Shown here: one piece after another, positions 34,932-42,541 of the stretch
How the letters are laid out: every line of letters begins with the position of its first letter
Position numbering within the stretch: the first letter of the stretch is position 1
Source of the DNA: Nocardioides sp. Root140
Lineage (GTDB): Bacteria > Actinomycetota > Actinomycetes > Propionibacteriales > Nocardioidaceae
Direction of reading: 5' to 3'
DNA: 64,000 nt
Assembly (NCBI RefSeq): GCF_001426745.1
Contig: NZ_LMFI01000010.1
Span: 1,656,811 to 1,720,810 of the forward strand
The notes under the pieces: generated by a model
Told to the model about the DNA's origin: nothing
Seen by the model: only the letters and a program-made list of their open reading frames with translations
Database searches by the model: none
Made by a program: the position numbers and the translations under genes

Positions 34932-35405
34932 ATGAACACGTCCTGGCGCATGGCAATGTCGGCCACCCTCCACTGCCTCACCGGCTGTGCGATCGGTGAG
35001 GTCCTGGGCATGGTGCTGGCCACCTGGTTGGGCTGGAGCGCGGGGCCGAGCGTCGTCCTCGCGGTCGCGCTGGCCTTCTTCTTCGGCTACCTGCTCACCT
35101 TCGTCGGCGTGCGCCGTGCCGGTCTCGACGTCCGCTCGGCGGTGCGTACGGCGCTGGCCGCCGACACCGTCTCGATCCTGGTCATGGAGATCATCGACAA
35201 CACCGTGATGGTCACCGTGCCGGGTGCGATGGACGCCGGCCTCGGCGCCTGGCTCTTCTGGACCGCCCTCGCGTTCTCACTGGCCCTGGCCTTCGTGCTC
35301 ACGGTGCCGGTGAACCGCTGGCTGATGAGTCGGGGCCTGGGCCACGCCGTGGTCCACGAGATGCACCACGGTGGCGCCGACGAGCACGCCCACCACGCCC
35401 ACTGA
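34932..35405 (+). CDS. DUF4396 domain membrane protein, His-rich
   Basis: A 157-residue membrane protein with about four segments. It opens with SATLHCLTGCAIGEVLGMVL, the diagnostic stretch of DUF4396, which holds one His and two Cys that could bind metal. The C-terminus is a His-rich tail (HEMHHGGADEHAHHAH). Proteins of this family are often found near copper-resistance genes. With a CsoR-like operator directly before the start, it is probably induced by copper(I) and may bind or move it. The function itself is not established. Confidence 0.8.
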   Translation: MNTSWRMAMSATLHCLTGCAIGEVLGMVLATWLGWSAGPSVVLAVALAFFFGYLLTFVGVRRAGLDVRSAVRTALAADTVSILVMEIIDNTVMVTVPGAMDAGLGAWLFWTALAFSLALAFVLTVPVNRWLMSRGLGHAVVHEMHHGGADEHAHHAH

Positions 35406-35414
35406 GTGATTCCG

Positions 35415-35453
35415 GCCGCCGATCGTGACAGTGGATCTGTCATGATCGGCGGC
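35415..35453. promoter_or_regulatory. 17-bp inverted repeat ending at the start codon of the next gene
   Basis: Arms of 17 bases (GCCGCCGATCGTGACAG and CTGTCATGATCGGCGGC, one mismatch) are separated by 5 bases. The right arm ends at 35453 and the ATG follows at 35454, so the arm holds the ribosome-binding region. It may be the terminator of the DUF4396 gene, an operator, or an mRNA hairpin that limits translation. Confidence 0.65.
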
Positions 35454-36611
35454 ATGACTATCGAACTTGGTCAGGGCACTGGTCCGCTGCGTGGAGTGAA
35501 GGTCGTCGAGATCGCCGGCATCGGGCCCAGCCCGCACGCCTGCATGATCCTGGCCGACCTCGGTGCCGACGTCATCCGCATCGAGCGACCGCGTGGTCAG
35601 ATGCTCACCGGCGGATCGCACGACCTGCTCAACCGCGGTCGTCCGAGTGTCGCGCTCAACCTCAAGGACCCGGCTGCCGTCGAGACGGTGCTGAAGCTGG
35701 TCGAGGGGGCCGACGTGCTGGTCGAGGGCATGCGCCCCGGCGTCACCGAGCGGATGGGCCTCGGTCCCGACGAGTGCCTGGCCCGCAATCCGAAGCTGGT
35801 CTACGGCCGGATGACGGGCTGGGGCCAGACCGGCCCGTTCGCCCAGGTCGCCGGGCACGACATGAACTACATCGCGATCACCGGCACCCTGCACGGGCTC
35901 GGCCAGGACAAGGCGCGGCCGTCGTTCCCGGCCAACCTGGTCGGCGACTTCGGCGGTGGGTCGACGTACCTCGTGATGGGCATCCTCGCCGCGCTGCTCG
36001 AGTCGCGCACCAGCGGACAGGGCCAGGTCGTCGACGCGGCGATCGTCGACGGCACCGCCCACCTGAACGCGATGACCGCGGCCTTCCTGGCCGGCGGCGG
36101 CTTCCATGAGGAGCGCGCCTCGAACCTGCTCGACGGCGGCACGCCGTACTACGACGTCTACGAGACCTCGGACGGCAAGCACATGTCGGTCGGTCCGCTG
36201 GAGCCGCAGTTCTACGACCTGTTCGTGGAGCTCCTGGAGATCAAGGACATCGCGCCCGACCGCTACGACGCGGCCAACTACTCCACACTGAAGGCGTTGA
36301 TCGCCGAGCGTTTCGCGACCCGCACCCAGGCCGAGTGGGTCGAGGTGTTCGAGGGAACCGACGCCTGCGTGGCCGGGATCATCCCGATCAGTGAGGCGAT
36401 CGAGCACCCGCACATGAAGGCCCGTGGCGTCTTCGTCGAGCACGAGGGCCTGACCCAGCCGGCACCGGCCCCACGGTTCTCGCGCACCGAGGCGACCCTG
36501 TCGTCGCCGCCCGCGCCCGGCCCCGGCGCGCACACCCGTGAGGCCCTTGCGGCATGGGGCATCGACGACGTCGACGCGTTGCTCGAGGGTGGCTCCGCAG
36601 TCCAGGCCTGA
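35454..36611 (+). CDS. CaiB/BaiF CoA-transferase family protein, alpha-methylacyl-CoA racemase-like
   Basis: A 385-residue family III CoA-transferase fold. RGVKVVEIAGIGPSPHACMI, LADLGADVIRIERP and the racemase-type active-site segment GHDMNYIAITGTLHGLG (His and Asp) point to alpha-methylacyl-CoA racemase, which interconverts (R)- and (S)-2-methylacyl-CoA during breakdown of branched fatty acids and sterol side chains. ATG at 35454 follows a strong inverted repeat. An upstream in-frame start at 35406 would run through that repeat and is less likely. Confidence 0.87.
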   Translation: MTIELGQGTGPLRGVKVVEIAGIGPSPHACMILADLGADVIRIERPRGQMLTGGSHDLLNRGRPSVALNLKDPAAVETVLKLVEGADVLVEGMRPGVTERMGLGPDECLARNPKLVYGRMTGWGQTGPFAQVAGHDMNYIAITGTLHGLGQDKARPSFPANLVGDFGGGSTYLVMGILAALLESRTSGQGQVVDAAIVDGTAHLNAMTAAFLAGGGFHEERASNLLDGGTPYYDVYETSDGKHMSVGPLEPQFYDLFVELLEIKDIAPDRYDAANYSTLKALIAERFATRTQAEWVEVFEGTDACVAGIIPISEAIEHPHMKARGVFVEHEGLTQPAPAPRFSRTEATLSSPPAPGPGAHTREALAAWGIDDVDALLEGGSAVQA

Positions 36612-36629
36612 GTCGGACCGTTCGCAGTG

Positions 36630-36688
36630 CCGAGAGTGAGGTTCGTGTCGTGAGTCGGGCCGTTGGACGACACGAAGGTCACTCTCGG
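36630..36688. terminator. Long hairpin between convergent genes
   Basis: Arms of 22 bases (36630-36651 and 36667-36688) pair except for two adjacent mismatches, with a 15-base loop. A direct repeat TGAGTCGGRCCGTT lies at 36609 and 36651. It occupies the 98-base gap between the racemase stop and the MarR stop and probably ends transcription from both sides. Confidence 0.72.
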
Positions 36689-36709
36689 GGCCCTGACTCC
36701 GAGTCCCGG

Positions 36710-37144
36710 TCAGGCGGTCAGGAAGTCGGCCAGCGAGGCGACTTCGGGGGTGGCGCCGGCCTCGGCCAGCGCGTCCTCCAGTGCCCGGTCGTGGTCGGGG
36801 CGGGCCTTGGTCAGCGCCTTGCGCCCTGAGGCAGTGAGCTCGGTGTAGATGCCGCGCCGATCGTCGGCGCAGAGGATGCGGGTCAGCAACCCGCGGTCCT
36901 CCAGTCGGTTGACCAGGCGCGTGGTCGCGCTCGGGGAGAGTGCGGCAGCGCGGGCCAGCTGGGCCATGCGCATGTGCCAGCCGTCCTGGCGGGACAGCGC
37001 GTCCATCACGGTGAACTCGACGACCGAGAGGCCGTGACCGCTCGAGAGTGCCTGCTCGAGCCGCGCCTCGATCATCTGGTGCAGCGCGGCCAGTCGGCGC
37101 CAGCCCTGGGCCCGCACCTGGACCGCCTCGTCACTGATTCCCAT
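36710..37144 (-). CDS. MarR family transcriptional regulator
   Basis: A 144-residue winged-helix regulator: helix-turn-helix QLARAAALSPSATTRLVNRL, then the wing RGLLTRILCADDRRGIY. MarR proteins are usually dimeric repressors released by phenolic or other small ligands. Divergent from an MFS gene with about 100 bases of repeat-rich DNA between, so it very likely controls that transporter. ATGs at 37144, 37153 and 37156 are all possible starts. Confidence 0.9.
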   Translation of the reverse strand: MGISDEAVQVRAQGWRRLAALHQMIEARLEQALSSGHGLSVVEFTVMDALSRQDGWHMRMAQLARAAALSPSATTRLVNRLEDRGLLTRILCADDRRGIYTELTASGRKALTKARPDHDRALEDALAEAGATPEVASLADFLTA

Positions 37145-37244
37145 GCGCACCATCATAGCGCCCGTTTGCAATAACCAGCGCGTGCAACTAATCTCGAGCG
37201 AAAACGTTGCACACGCGGCATATTGCACACGCAAAGGAGCTTCC
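37145..37244. promoter_or_regulatory. MarR/MFS divergent control region with TTGCA half-sites
   Basis: GTGCAAC (37182) and GTTGCAC (37206) form an inverted repeat. TTGCACACGC occurs twice, at 37207 and 37223, a 16-base pitch, and TTGCAA at 37166. An AAAGGAG precedes the MFS ATG. The cluster of TTGCA half-sites suggests several MarR binding sites covering both promoters. Confidence 0.6.
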
Positions 37245-38426
37245 ATGAAACCCGGACTGCTGGCCCTCGCCGTGGGCGGCTTCGGCATCGGACTCACTGA
37301 GTTCGTGATCGCCGGCCTGCTGCCCGAGGTGGCAGCCGACTTCGCGGTCAGCGAGGCCACTGCCGGCTGGCTGATCTCCGGCTATGCGCTCAGCGTCGCG
37401 GTCGGCGCGATCCTGCTGACCGCGGCCGTCGTACGCCTGCCGCGCAAGCAGGTGCTGCTCGGCCTGATGGTGCTGTTCATCGTCGGGAACCTGGTCTCCG
37501 CGCTGGCCACGTCGTACGACGCGATGCTGGTCGGCCGCATCATCGCCGCCCTGTGCCACGGCGCGTTCTTCGGCATCGGGTCCGTGGTGGCCGCCTCCCT
37601 GGTCGCGCCGGAGAAGAAGGCCGGTGCCATCGCGTTGATGTTCGCCGGACTGACCAGCGCCAACGTGCTCGGCGTGCCGGCCGGCACCCTGCTCGGCCAG
37701 GCCGCGGGCTGGCGCTCGACGTTCTGGGCGATCACCGCGATCGGCATCGTCTCGTTCGTCGCCATCGCCCTGCTGGTGCCCGGCAAGGTCGCCGGTGCCG
37801 ACGCGCCACCTCGCCTGAGGCAGGAGCTGGGGGCGTTCACCAGCGGCCAGGTCTGGTTGTCGCTGGCGGTCACCGTGCTCGGCTTCGGCGGCATGTTCGG
37901 GGCGTTCACCTACATCGCCTACACGCTCACCGGGGTCAGCGGCTTCGCCGACTCGTGGATCCCGTGGCTGCTCGTCCTCTTCGGTGTCGGGCTGTTCGTG
38001 GGCAACCTGTTCGGCGGCCGGGCGGCCAACAGGGCCGTCGCGCGCACCTTGTTCGTGGTGCTGGCCGGGCTGGTCGTCGTCATGGTCCTCTTCGCGCTCA
38101 CCGCGGAGAGCAAGGCACTCACCGTCGTCGCCCTCTTCCTCATGGGTGCCTTCGGGTTCGCCACCGTGCCCGGACTCCAGATGCGGGTCATGGACCACGC
38201 GGGACAGGCGCCGACCCTCGCCTCGGGTGCCAACATCGGCGCCTTCAACCTCGGCAACGCCATCGGCGCATGGCTGGGCGGTCTCGCGATCACCGCCGGC
38301 CTGGGCTACACCTCACCCCTGTGGGTCGGTGCCGGGCTGGCCCTCGCCGCGCTCGTCGTACTCGCCCTGGCGGAGGCAATCGCGGCTCGTGAGGTTCATG
38401 ACACCGAGGCGCTCGTGAGTGCCTGA
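37245..38426 (+). CDS. MFS drug/sugar efflux transporter (AraJ/YdhP-like)
   Basis: A 393-residue, twelve-segment transporter opening MKPGLLALAVGGFGIGLTEF, the signature of the AraJ/YdhP/chloramphenicol-resistance branch of DHA1 exporters (GxGxTEFV..GLLPEVA). Likely a proton-driven efflux pump, with substrate unknown. AAAGGAG 9 bases before the ATG supports this start. Divergent from the MarR gene, its probable repressor. Confidence 0.87.
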   Translation: MKPGLLALAVGGFGIGLTEFVIAGLLPEVAADFAVSEATAGWLISGYALSVAVGAILLTAAVVRLPRKQVLLGLMVLFIVGNLVSALATSYDAMLVGRIIAALCHGAFFGIGSVVAASLVAPEKKAGAIALMFAGLTSANVLGVPAGTLLGQAAGWRSTFWAITAIGIVSFVAIALLVPGKVAGADAPPRLRQELGAFTSGQVWLSLAVTVLGFGGMFGAFTYIAYTLTGVSGFADSWIPWLLVLFGVGLFVGNLFGGRAANRAVARTLFVVLAGLVVVMVLFALTAESKALTVVALFLMGAFGFATVPGLQMRVMDHAGQAPTLASGANIGAFNLGNAIGAWLGGLAITAGLGYTSPLWVGAGLALAALVVLALAEAIAAREVHDTEALVSA

Positions 38427-38505
38427 AGCGACGCGACGGGGAGGGTGATCTGTCCGATTCGGGTTAGGTTGTGCCGCAGCACTGACCGCAATCCGACGGA
38501 GATTC

Positions 38506-39195
38506 GTGAACATCTTGGGCACCGCCATCGACCGCGAGGCCGCTCTCCCGGCCGCGATCGGCACCATCCCCAGCGGCCTCGCGCTGCTGACCGGCCACCC
38601 GAAGCTGGCCGCCGGCCTGCTCGCACTGCCGGTCGGGCTGGTGGCGTTCTTCCGTGACCCCGAGCGCGCAGCCGACCTGGCCGACGTCGACGAGGACACC
38701 GTCGTCGCCCCCGCCGACGGCAAGGTCATGCACGCCGGCCCGGCCCAGCCCGGCGTGGCACCTCCCAGGGATCCGGCGCAGGGGGACTGGCAGCAGATCA
38801 GCATCTTCCTGTCGCTCTTCGACGTGCACATCAACCGGGCGCCGTACGCCGGCGTGGTGGAGTCGGTGACCTACCGGCCCGGGAAGTGGCTGGCCGCCTA
38901 CAAGTTCGAGTCGGCGTTCGAGAACGAGCGCAGCGACATCGTCATGAACCGCACGGTTCGCGGCGAGCAGCGCACCTACGTCTTCCGTCAGATCGTCGGA
39001 CTGGTCGCGCGACGCGTGGTCACCCGGGTCAAGGCTGGCGACGAGGTGGGCACCGGCGCGCGCATCGGCCTGATGAAGTTCGGCTCCCGGATGGACGTCT
39101 TCCTGCCGCCCGGCGTCGAGCTGCACGTCAAGGAGGGCGACCGCACGGTCGCCGGGGAGACGGTCCTGGCCACCTGGCCCGGAGCCGCCCGATGA
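38506..39195 (+). CDS. psd: Phosphatidylserine decarboxylase (short type)
   Basis: A 229-residue proenzyme. Decarboxylation of phosphatidylserine to phosphatidylethanolamine depends on self-cleavage between Gly193 and Ser194 in MKFGSRMDVFLP, which turns Ser into the pyruvoyl group. FLSLFDVHINRAPYAG holds the conserved His. The protein is shorter than the E. coli enzyme, as is usual in actinobacteria. Its stop overlaps the pssA start (ATGA). GTG start with GGAG upstream. Confidence 0.92.
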   Translation: MNILGTAIDREAALPAAIGTIPSGLALLTGHPKLAAGLLALPVGLVAFFRDPERAADLADVDEDTVVAPADGKVMHAGPAQPGVAPPRDPAQGDWQQISIFLSLFDVHINRAPYAGVVESVTYRPGKWLAAYKFESAFENERSDIVMNRTVRGEQRTYVFRQIVGLVARRVVTRVKAGDEVGTGARIGLMKFGSRMDVFLPPGVELHVKEGDRTVAGETVLATWPGAAR

Positions 39196-40109
39196 CGGAC
39201 AGCTCACTGCGACGCCGGCTGCTTCGGCGCTGGCGACTCGAGTCCCACTCCGGCGCCGAGGTCGTCTCGCTTCGCCAGCTCAGCGCCCGCGAGCAGTTGC
39301 GGGTCACCTCGCCGAGCCTTTTCACGACGGCCAACATGGGCTGTGGGTTCTCGTCGGTCCTGCTGGCCACCTCCGGGCACTTCCAGCTCGCCGCGATCCT
39401 GATCGCGGTCGCCATCGTGATGGACATCGCCGACGGTGCGGTCGCCCGGCTGGTGGGCGCCACCTCCCCGTTCGGAGTCCAGCTCGACTCGCTGGCCGAC
39501 CTGGTCTCGTTCGGCCTCGCGCCGGCCGTGCTGGTCTACACCTGGGTGCTGCCCGAGTGGCCGGTGATCGCCTGGCTGGCGGCGTTCTTCTGGCTCGCCT
39601 GCGCCGGCTTCCGGCTGGCGCGCTTCAACTTCACCATCGACCCGACCGACGACAAGCGCTACTTCATCGGCCTGCCCTCGCCGGCCGCCGCCGCGGTCGT
39701 GATGGCCACGGTGTTCGCGATGGACAACCCCGACGTCGCCGGCCCCGACTTCCGGGTCGGCCCGGCCATCCTGGTCCCGGTCGCGATCAGCCTCGTGCCC
39801 GCCCTGCTGATGGTCTCGACGGTCCGGTTCCGCTCCTTCCGCGACCTGGTCACGCCCCGCACCACGCAGACCCGCGTGTGCACCACGGTCGCCGTACTCG
39901 TCGTGGCCGCCGGGCTGGCGCTGGCCCCGGCCACCACGGGTGTCACGGTGGCCTACCTGTACGTCGCGACCGCGCCCCTCGGCGTGCTCACCGCCCCGCT
40001 ACGGGCACGCATCTTCGGTGCTGACTCGGTGGCCCCGCCCCGCACCCGCCAGCAGTCGGTCTTCCTGCCGCTGGCCGGCGACGAGGACGCCGTCGGCGAC
40101 GAGGCCTGA
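39192..40109 (+). CDS. pssA: CDP-diacylglycerol-serine O-phosphatidyltransferase
   Basis: A 305-residue integral membrane enzyme with the full CDP-alcohol phosphotransferase signature D-G-x2-A-R-x8-G-x3-D-x3-D, starting at Asp81 (DGAVARLVGATSPFGVQLDS). It makes phosphatidylserine from CDP-diacylglycerol and serine, the substrate of the preceding Psd. The order psd-pssA with overlapping ATGA is conserved in actinobacteria. The hydrophilic C-terminal tail is unassigned. Confidence 0.92.
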   Translation: MTDSSLRRRLLRRWRLESHSGAEVVSLRQLSAREQLRVTSPSLFTTANMGCGFSSVLLATSGHFQLAAILIAVAIVMDIADGAVARLVGATSPFGVQLDSLADLVSFGLAPAVLVYTWVLPEWPVIAWLAAFFWLACAGFRLARFNFTIDPTDDKRYFIGLPSPAAAAVVMATVFAMDNPDVAGPDFRVGPAILVPVAISLVPALLMVSTVRFRSFRDLVTPRTTQTRVCTTVAVLVVAAGLALAPATTGVTVAYLYVATAPLGVLTAPLRARIFGADSVAPPRTRQQSVFLPLAGDEDAVGDEA

Positions 40110-40155
40110 ACCGCACCGGAACCTCCCGGTCGCCGTCCTGCGATAGAACTGGTGC

Positions 40156-41094
40156 ATGGCCGACGCGAAGCAGGAGGGCAGTGCGTCCCTCGTGACCGTG
40201 CTGGTGGCGCTGGTCGCCAATGCCCTCGTGGCGACGGCGAAGTCCGTGGCCGCCGCGGTCACCGGGTCGGCCTCGATGGTGGCCGAGGCGGCACACTCAT
40301 GGGCCGACACCGGCAACGAGGTCTTCCTGCTCTTCGCCGAGCGCTCGGGCGGGCGGGCCCGCGACGAGAGCCACCCCCGCGGCTACGGCCGGGCGACGTA
40401 CGTCTGGTCGCTGGTGGCCGCGTTCGGCCTGTTCGCGGCCGGTGCGGTGGTCTCGGTCTGGCACGGGCTCACCGAGCTGACCGGGGAGTCCGAGGATCCC
40501 GACTACCTGATCAACTACGTCGTGCTCGGCATCGCGTTCGTGCTCGAGGGCATCTCGCTGACCCAGGCCACCCGCCAGGTGGTCGGCCAGGCGCGCTCCT
40601 TCGGCATGCGGCCGCTCAAGTTCGTCGACCGCACCTCCGACTCGACCCTGCGCGCGGTCTTCATGGAGGACTCGGCCGCCATCATCGGTCTGGTCCTCGC
40701 GGCCAGCGGCATCGCGCTGCACCAGCTGACCGGCAACGCGATCTTCGACGCCCTGGGCTCGATCGCCGTGGGCCTGCTGCTGGGCTTCGTGGCGGTGTTC
40801 CTGATGCGGCGCAACATGGACTACCTGCTCGGGGAGGAGATCTCGCCGCAGCTCGAGGGCCGGGTGCTGGCCACCCTGAAGGCGCGTCCGGAGATCCACC
40901 GGGTCAGCTACCTCCACGTCGAGTACGTCGGCCCGCACCGGTTCTTCATCGTGGCCGCCGTCGACCTCACCGGCGACGACCGCGAGGGCGAGCTGGCCAT
41001 CCGGTTGCGCGGGCTCGAGGCGTCGCTCGAGCAGGAGGAGATGATCGAGGACGCCATCCTGACGCTCTCGATCCCCACCGAGCCCACGCTCTGA
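40156..41094 (+). CDS. Cation diffusion facilitator family transporter
   Basis: A 312-residue transporter with about six membrane segments. The metal site in segment 2 is HSWADTGNE and that in segment 5 is MEDSAAIIG, where CDF proteins usually have HxxxD and Glu is seen in the ZnT9-like branch. A C-terminal cytoplasmic domain follows (EIHRVSYLHVEYVGPHRFFI). Probably a proton-coupled exporter of zinc or another divalent metal. The stop codon is inside a tandem repeat. Confidence 0.85.
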   Translation: MADAKQEGSASLVTVLVALVANALVATAKSVAAAVTGSASMVAEAAHSWADTGNEVFLLFAERSGGRARDESHPRGYGRATYVWSLVAAFGLFAAGAVVSVWHGLTELTGESEDPDYLINYVVLGIAFVLEGISLTQATRQVVGQARSFGMRPLKFVDRTSDSTLRAVFMEDSAAIIGLVLAASGIALHQLTGNAIFDALGSIAVGLLLGFVAVFLMRRNMDYLLGEEISPQLEGRVLATLKARPEIHRVSYLHVEYVGPHRFFIVAAVDLTGDDREGELAIRLRGLEASLEQEEMIEDAILTLSIPTEPTL

Positions 41095-41161
41095 CCCACC
41101 TGCCGTCCCACGCTCTGACCTACCCGCCGTCCCACCCCTCTGACCCACCCGCCGTCGTACC
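41089..41161. repeat. Three tandem 24-bp repeats at the end of the CDF gene
   Basis: Units starting CTCTGACC at 41089, 41113 and 41138 (one extra base before the third) differ at few positions. The first contains the CDF stop codon. As with the 21-bp array at 12808, the expansion sits exactly at a gene end between convergent genes. Confidence 0.8.
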
Positions 41162-41164
41162 GAA

Positions 41165-41226
41165 GAACGGGCGCAATGGCCCGATTCGGCTCAAATGTGG
41201 GGGAAAGTGCGGCGTTGTGCCCGTTC
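41165..41226. terminator. Inverted repeat between CDF and PucR-type genes
   Basis: GAACGGGCGCAA (41165) pairs with TTGTGCCCGTTC (41215) with one G-U pair across a 38-base loop. It lies in the convergent gap and may act as a two-way terminator; the long loop weakens the call. Confidence 0.45.
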
Positions 41227-41255
41227 GGCGGTACGCGCGGGTGCCCGGGTCGAAG

Positions 41256-42446
41256 TCAGGCCAGGGCGATCGTCGCCTCGAGCACGAACTGCGGGTCGGC
41301 CAGGCGGTCGCCGTACAGCTCGCGCAGCCGGCCGACGCGGTAGCGCACTGTCTGCGGGTGCACGAAGAGTGCGGCGGCGATGTCGTCGCGCCGGCCCTGA
41401 TGGAGCAGCCAGGCGCGCAGGGTCTCGGTGAGCTTGGCGACCGTCGAGGGGCGCAGGCCGTCCATCGGTGCGAGCACACGGGCCCGCAGGTCGGCCAGGG
41501 CGGAGCCGTCGGCGGTGGTCACCAGCGGCACCAGGTGGTCGTCGGTGTCGACGGACGACTCCTCACCGCCCAGGCCGAGCCCGAGCGTGCGCAGGGCGCG
41601 CACGTAGGAGCCCTTGGCGTCGATCCACGGCCGGCTCGGTCCGATCGCTGCGGTGCGGTCGCCGATGCGGCGAACCAGCTCGCGGCGGCCCCGGGAGTCG
41701 AGGTCGGCGACCAGGATCGCGGTCATGTCGGGGTGCTCGTCGAGGCCGGGCGCCTCCGTGCCGGCGATCAGCGAGCGAGGATCGATGAGCGTTCGCAGGG
41801 TGCCCAGCGTCGACTCCGGCGTGATCACCGCGGTCAGCGTGGTGGGCGGCTCCCAGTCGGCGCGCTCGGCCAGGGCCAGCGCGTCATCGGCGCCGAGGTC
41901 GGCCAGGAGTCCGGCGGCCAGTCGTTCCAGATGCCGCTCGCGGACGCGCCCGGACGTGGCCAGCTCGTCCGCGTGACCGGAGACGCTGACCGCCGACAGC
42001 TCGTCGATGTAGTCGAAGACCAGCTCCGCGAAGCGGGCCAGCTCGGCGGCGGGGAGCCCCGCCTCGACGGCGCTGCTGCTCAGGTCGTGCCAGGCGGTGC
42101 GGGCGCCCACGCGGTACGCCGCAGCAAGGGCGTCCATGCTGCGCCCGCTGCGCGCCTCGCCGCGACCCAGGGCGTACGCCGCCTCGAAGACCGACTCGAC
42201 CCGGCTGCCCGGGCCAGCCCCGGCGGGCGTGGCGGTCATGTCGAGGAAGCCGCTCAGTGCCATCGTCACGGCGGTCTCGATGTTGCGCCCCATGCGGCCG
42301 CGGAACGGCTCGGAGTAGCTCGGCACCTCGCGGATCACCGAGCTGACCACGCGCTCGGCACAGCCGGCCAGCTCGCCACGCATGGCGGCGATCACCGGGT
42401 CCGGCAGGCGCAGTCCGCCCAGACGGGCACTGCGTGGCTCGCTCAT
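41256..42446 (-). CDS. PucR/CdaR-type helix-turn-helix regulator
   Basis: A 396-residue regulator. The C-terminal 60 residues (IAAALFVHPQTVRYRVGRLR, then ELYGDRLADPQFVLEATIAL) are the PucR C-terminal helix-turn-helix. The middle resembles a GGDEF-like fold without signature residues, and the N-terminal 180 residues a helical sensing domain. It is divergent from the ferredoxin reductase and desaturase genes, with about 95 bases between, which makes those genes its likely targets, perhaps in response to membrane lipid state. Confidence 0.85.
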   Translation of the reverse strand: MSEPRSARLGGLRLPDPVIAAMRGELAGCAERVVSSVIREVPSYSEPFRGRMGRNIETAVTMALSGFLDMTATPAGAGPGSRVESVFEAAYALGRGEARSGRSMDALAAAYRVGARTAWHDLSSSAVEAGLPAAELARFAELVFDYIDELSAVSVSGHADELATSGRVRERHLERLAAGLLADLGADDALALAERADWEPPTTLTAVITPESTLGTLRTLIDPRSLIAGTEAPGLDEHPDMTAILVADLDSRGRRELVRRIGDRTAAIGPSRPWIDAKGSYVRALRTLGLGLGGEESSVDTDDHLVPLVTTADGSALADLRARVLAPMDGLRPSTVAKLTETLRAWLLHQGRRDDIAAALFVHPQTVRYRVGRLRELYGDRLADPQFVLEATIALA

Positions 42447-42541
42447 GGACGCCTTCTTTCACTCGCTGCGAACAAAAGACTACTCCAGATTCACGCAGGG
42501 AGGGTCAGGACTTCACACGTGGAGGCGGGCACGATGGTCAC

